Below, one piece after another: positions 42,074-44,131 of a stretch of DNA of 44,131 nt; the stretch's first letter is position 1; each line of letters begins with the position of its first letter. The translations under genes and the position numbers were made by a program. Under the pieces are notes generated by a model, which was given only the letters and a program-made list of their open reading frames with translations, ran no database searches and was not told the DNA's origin. This DNA is from Candidatus Peregrinibacteria bacterium CG_4_9_14_0_2_um_filter_41_14 (lineage in GTDB: Bacteria; Patescibacteriota; Gracilibacteria; UBA1369; UM-FILTER-41-14), in assembly GCA_002788755.1 (NCBI GenBank), contig PFRW01000051.1, positions 1 to 44,131 on the forward strand. The letters are read 5' to 3'.

Positions 42074-43690
42074 TTATTCTGCCAGCCGAATTACATCTTT
42101 TAAACTGATAATTAAAATTAATAAAATCAAAAAGACAAACCCGACCAAATGAATAATTGATTCAACCCGCGGATGAAGCTTTTTGCCGCCTCTAAACACC
42201 TCAATAACTACAAACAAAATGCGTCCACCATCTAACGCCGGAATTGGCAAAACATTAATAACCGCCAAACTCAACGAAATAAGCGCCACTAACCAAATCA
42301 ACGACTCTTTATCATACCGCAAAAACTGCGTTGTAATTTGTGTAACCGCTACCGGTCCGCCTACTTCATCCGGAACTTCAAACTTGGTAAAAATTCTTGC
42401 CACTACCGAACCAAAACTTTTCACAGTTGTCTTCCCTAATCGATAAGACTCTGTGACAGCAACAAAAGGCGCCACAGGCCAAGGTGCCTGCAATTTTTTC
42501 GCCGTAATAATCGATCCCAACAAAGGCGACATCACAATCTTATTTACAATTGGCCGGATCATAATCACTTCATCCAAAAAGACACCAATTCGCCCATTAT
42601 CTTTTTCTAAAATTTGGATTTCTTGCGGCACGCCCTCTACTAACAATTTTAACGTAATCGGTGCCGCCAACTCATTCAAAGTTTGGCTAGCCTGCATTGC
42701 CGATGTTACTTTTATATTATTTACAGCTACCAAAATTCCTGCTTTAGGAACCAAATTTTTGGCCGCGGGACTGCCCTCTAAAACATCACTAATAACAACA
42801 CTGTGCTCATTACTTGCCTGTACCTTTAACTCAACAACATTGCCGCCTCTATATACAAGAATCCGATTCACATCGATCAAACTTGCATTTGCCAAATCTT
42901 CAGCATTAAAAACCGGCCGCTCATTAATCCGCAAAATTACATCACCAACCGCCAAATCATAATTATTTGTTACATCCAACTCTAACACTTTAGGTCGCAA
43001 CAAATTTGCCGGCGAATACATATTAGCACCAAAAGTCGTAACTGTTCCGGCAGCAAACACATGCGCCTGCACCGTTTGCCCATCCGGATTTTTAAAGACA
43101 AACTCATGATCCTGCGGAAGTGGCGCCGTCAACAACTCAGACAATTCCACATAAGTCTCCGGAGCCTGTTTATCGATTTCAACTAAACGAGCCAACTTTT
43201 GAATACCAGCTTTATCGGCCTCAGAACCAACAGCCACCGACTTCACTACCAAGTTTGGCACATGTAAAATTTCACTATTTTCCAGCTTATCCCTAAAATC
43301 ATCCAAATCCCCAATAATTGGATCCATCCCAAACCCAATACCAATTGTTAGCAACACAATCGCCACCAACAAATTCATCACCACCCCCGCCAACAAAATC
43401 TCAATCCGTTGCCAAGGTGTCTTACTCGCAAAACTATGTTTCGACTGCAAAATCCCCCCATCCGTTTCATCTTCCCCATAAAGCTGCACATAACCACCAA
43501 ACGGAATAATATTTAATGAATAAACCGTATCCCCCACTTTCTTCTTAATTAACTTGGGACCAAAGCCAATTCCAAACGCTTCCACCTTCACACCATTCTT
43601 TTTGGCCATCAAAAAATGTCCCAACTCATGAATAAAAATCAGAAACCCCAGAATTAAAATTGCGAATATAATTGCGAGCCATAAAGGCAT
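42074..43690 (-). CDS. rseP: Site-2 zinc metalloprotease RseP (M50)
   Basis: Intramembrane protease that cuts transmembrane segments, classically of anti-sigma factors after a first cut outside. I start at 43690 (MPLWLAIIFAILILGF), 538 residues; the longer frame adds an unlikely leader. The first helix carries the zinc motif HELGH (residues 21-25) and the last region NVLPIPALDGGR gives the third ligand. Two PDZ-like regions lie between (around 180-290 and 300-390). It is upstream of dnaA. Its natural substrate here is unknown; the sigma-linked macroglobulin protein is one candidate. Confidence 0.94.
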   Translation of the reverse strand: MPLWLAIIFAILILGFLIFIHELGHFLMAKKNGVKVEAFGIGFGPKLIKKKVGDTVYSLNIIPFGGYVQLYGEDETDGGILQSKHSFASKTPWQRIEILLAGVVMNLLVAIVLLTIGIGFGMDPIIGDLDDFRDKLENSEILHVPNLVVKSVAVGSEADKAGIQKLARLVEIDKQAPETYVELSELLTAPLPQDHEFVFKNPDGQTVQAHVFAAGTVTTFGANMYSPANLLRPKVLELDVTNNYDLAVGDVILRINERPVFNAEDLANASLIDVNRILVYRGGNVVELKVQASNEHSVVISDVLEGSPAAKNLVPKAGILVAVNNIKVTSAMQASQTLNELAAPITLKLLVEGVPQEIQILEKDNGRIGVFLDEVIMIRPIVNKIVMSPLLGSIITAKKLQAPWPVAPFVAVTESYRLGKTTVKSFGSVVARIFTKFEVPDEVGGPVAVTQITTQFLRYDKESLIWLVALISLSLAVINVLPIPALDGGRILFVVIEVFRGGKKLHPRVESIIHLVGFVFLILLILIISLKDVIRLAE

Positions 43691-43838
43691 GATAAAAATT
43701 TTAAATAAAGCTAAGATACAATAAGGGAAACTATGGGAGTTTGCAACTTTGGTAATAATTCCCAAAAAACTAACTAAGAATTACACAACAGAACCGCAAA
43801 TATAGGAAATCTGTTCCCGGGACAACACTAAAGATCAA

Positions 43839-44131
43839 CTACTTTTTAGTATGATGTCTTGCTTGTTGATATGCAGCCATAACTAATGCGACTAAAACCG
43901 CAAACCCAATCTCTGTGCCAATTGATTCCGGTGTTGTGGGACTGACACCAACAACCGCACAACCTTCCTTGGGCTGTTCTGGTGATGGTGATGTAGGAAA
44001 TCCAGGATCACCAACTACATCCGGCTCGACAGTAGAATCGCCACCCGTGTCTGGTGGCGTAACATTGCCTGTATCACTACCAAGTCCCGTATCGGACCCA
44101 GGCGTTGTTGGACAAATATGAGGATTTGGCG
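43839..44131 (-). CDS. C-terminus of a large surface protein (cut by window edge)
   Basis: An open frame enters from the right edge and ends at the TAG at 43839, about 96 residues visible. It is a Pro/Thr/Gly/Asp-rich linker (TGNVTPPDTGGDSTVEPDVV) followed by one cysteine (KEGCAVVG), a motif TTPESIG, a hydrophobic helix EIGFAVLVALVMAAYQQ, and a positive tail RHHTKK. This layout is like a C-terminal wall-sorting or tail-anchor signal, but the motif is not the canonical LPxTG. The upstream domains lie outside the window. Confidence 0.7.
   Translation of the reverse strand, partial: PNPHICPTTPGSDTGLGSDTGNVTPPDTGGDSTVEPDVVGDPGFPTSPSPEQPKEGCAVVGVSPTTPESIGTEIGFAVLVALVMAAYQQARHHTKK

Noticed and set aside
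43915..44121. Plus-strand Pro/Ser/Gly-rich frame
   Set aside because: It is the opposite-strand shadow of the surface-protein tail ending at 43839.
1..44131. UGA recoding as in Absconditabacteria or Gracilibacteria
   Set aside because: Genes end normally at TGA (for example 559, 3811, 28508) and long frames contain no internal TGA that would need recoding.

Overview
The window looks like a bacterial chromosome segment from a Candidate Phyla Radiation (Patescibacteria)-type organism or a similarly reduced, deep-branching bacterium. The signs are compact, often overlapping genes, weak or absent Shine-Dalgarno sequences, very large surface proteins with no clear family, several archaeal-looking metabolic enzymes, a MurE without its usual N-terminal domain, and standard stop-codon use with no sign of UGA recoding. 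The lineage is inferred from gene content only. No rRNA, tRNA, CRISPR array or insertion sequence was found, and no gene-free stretch exceeds 300 bases.

Layout. 1-5462 (minus): one housekeeping operon, tpiA (archaeal type), hpf, riboflavin kinase, murE, truB, a WecA-like transferase, and dnaG running off the left edge. 5528-13515 (plus): three surface-type genes of 1603, 75 and 969 residues, closed by a clear terminator, then holA. 14809-20700 (minus): an ECF sigma factor split by a frameshift, translationally coupled to a 1773-residue membrane-anchored alpha-2-macroglobulin-like protein carrying a Hint (intein-like) domain. 20753-25188: glutamine synthetase, a TrmB-type regulator behind a perfect palindrome, MsrA and an aminotransferase. 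25217-28067 (minus): an unrecognised protein, gatA and gatC. 28152-30575 (plus): a small membrane protein, a RibL-like nucleotidyltransferase, ftsX and recO. 30550-33858 (minus): rel and a membrane/coiled-coil protein. 33996-35755 (plus): pepA and a small protein; then rplY (minus). 36613-39256 (plus): a coiled-coil protein, asparaginase, ebfC and mltG. 39260-43690 (minus): a FecR-domain protein, dnaA and a site-2 protease. 43839-44131 (minus): the C-terminus of a surface protein.

The most unusual system is at 14809-20700. The sigma gene is coupled to a protein with a short basic cytoplasmic tail, one membrane helix and a large ectodomain. That ectodomain is of the alpha-2-macroglobulin (protease-trapping) type, lacks a recognisable thioester, and carries a complete Hint self-cleavage domain at the junction where the bait region would lie. 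My reading is a transmembrane switch: proteolysis or Hint cleavage outside the cell could be relayed to the sigma factor through the tail, perhaps with the site-2 protease at 42074-43690. This is a hypothesis built from domain order.

Other threads. Riboflavin kinase and FAD synthetase are separate genes, as in archaea, instead of the usual bacterial RibF fusion. Glutamine synthetase, a TrmB regulator and an aminotransferase sit together, suggesting local nitrogen control. By eye, the plus strand is rich in A and C throughout, whichever strand is coding, so the window appears to lie on one replichore with the origin outside it, even though dnaA is present.
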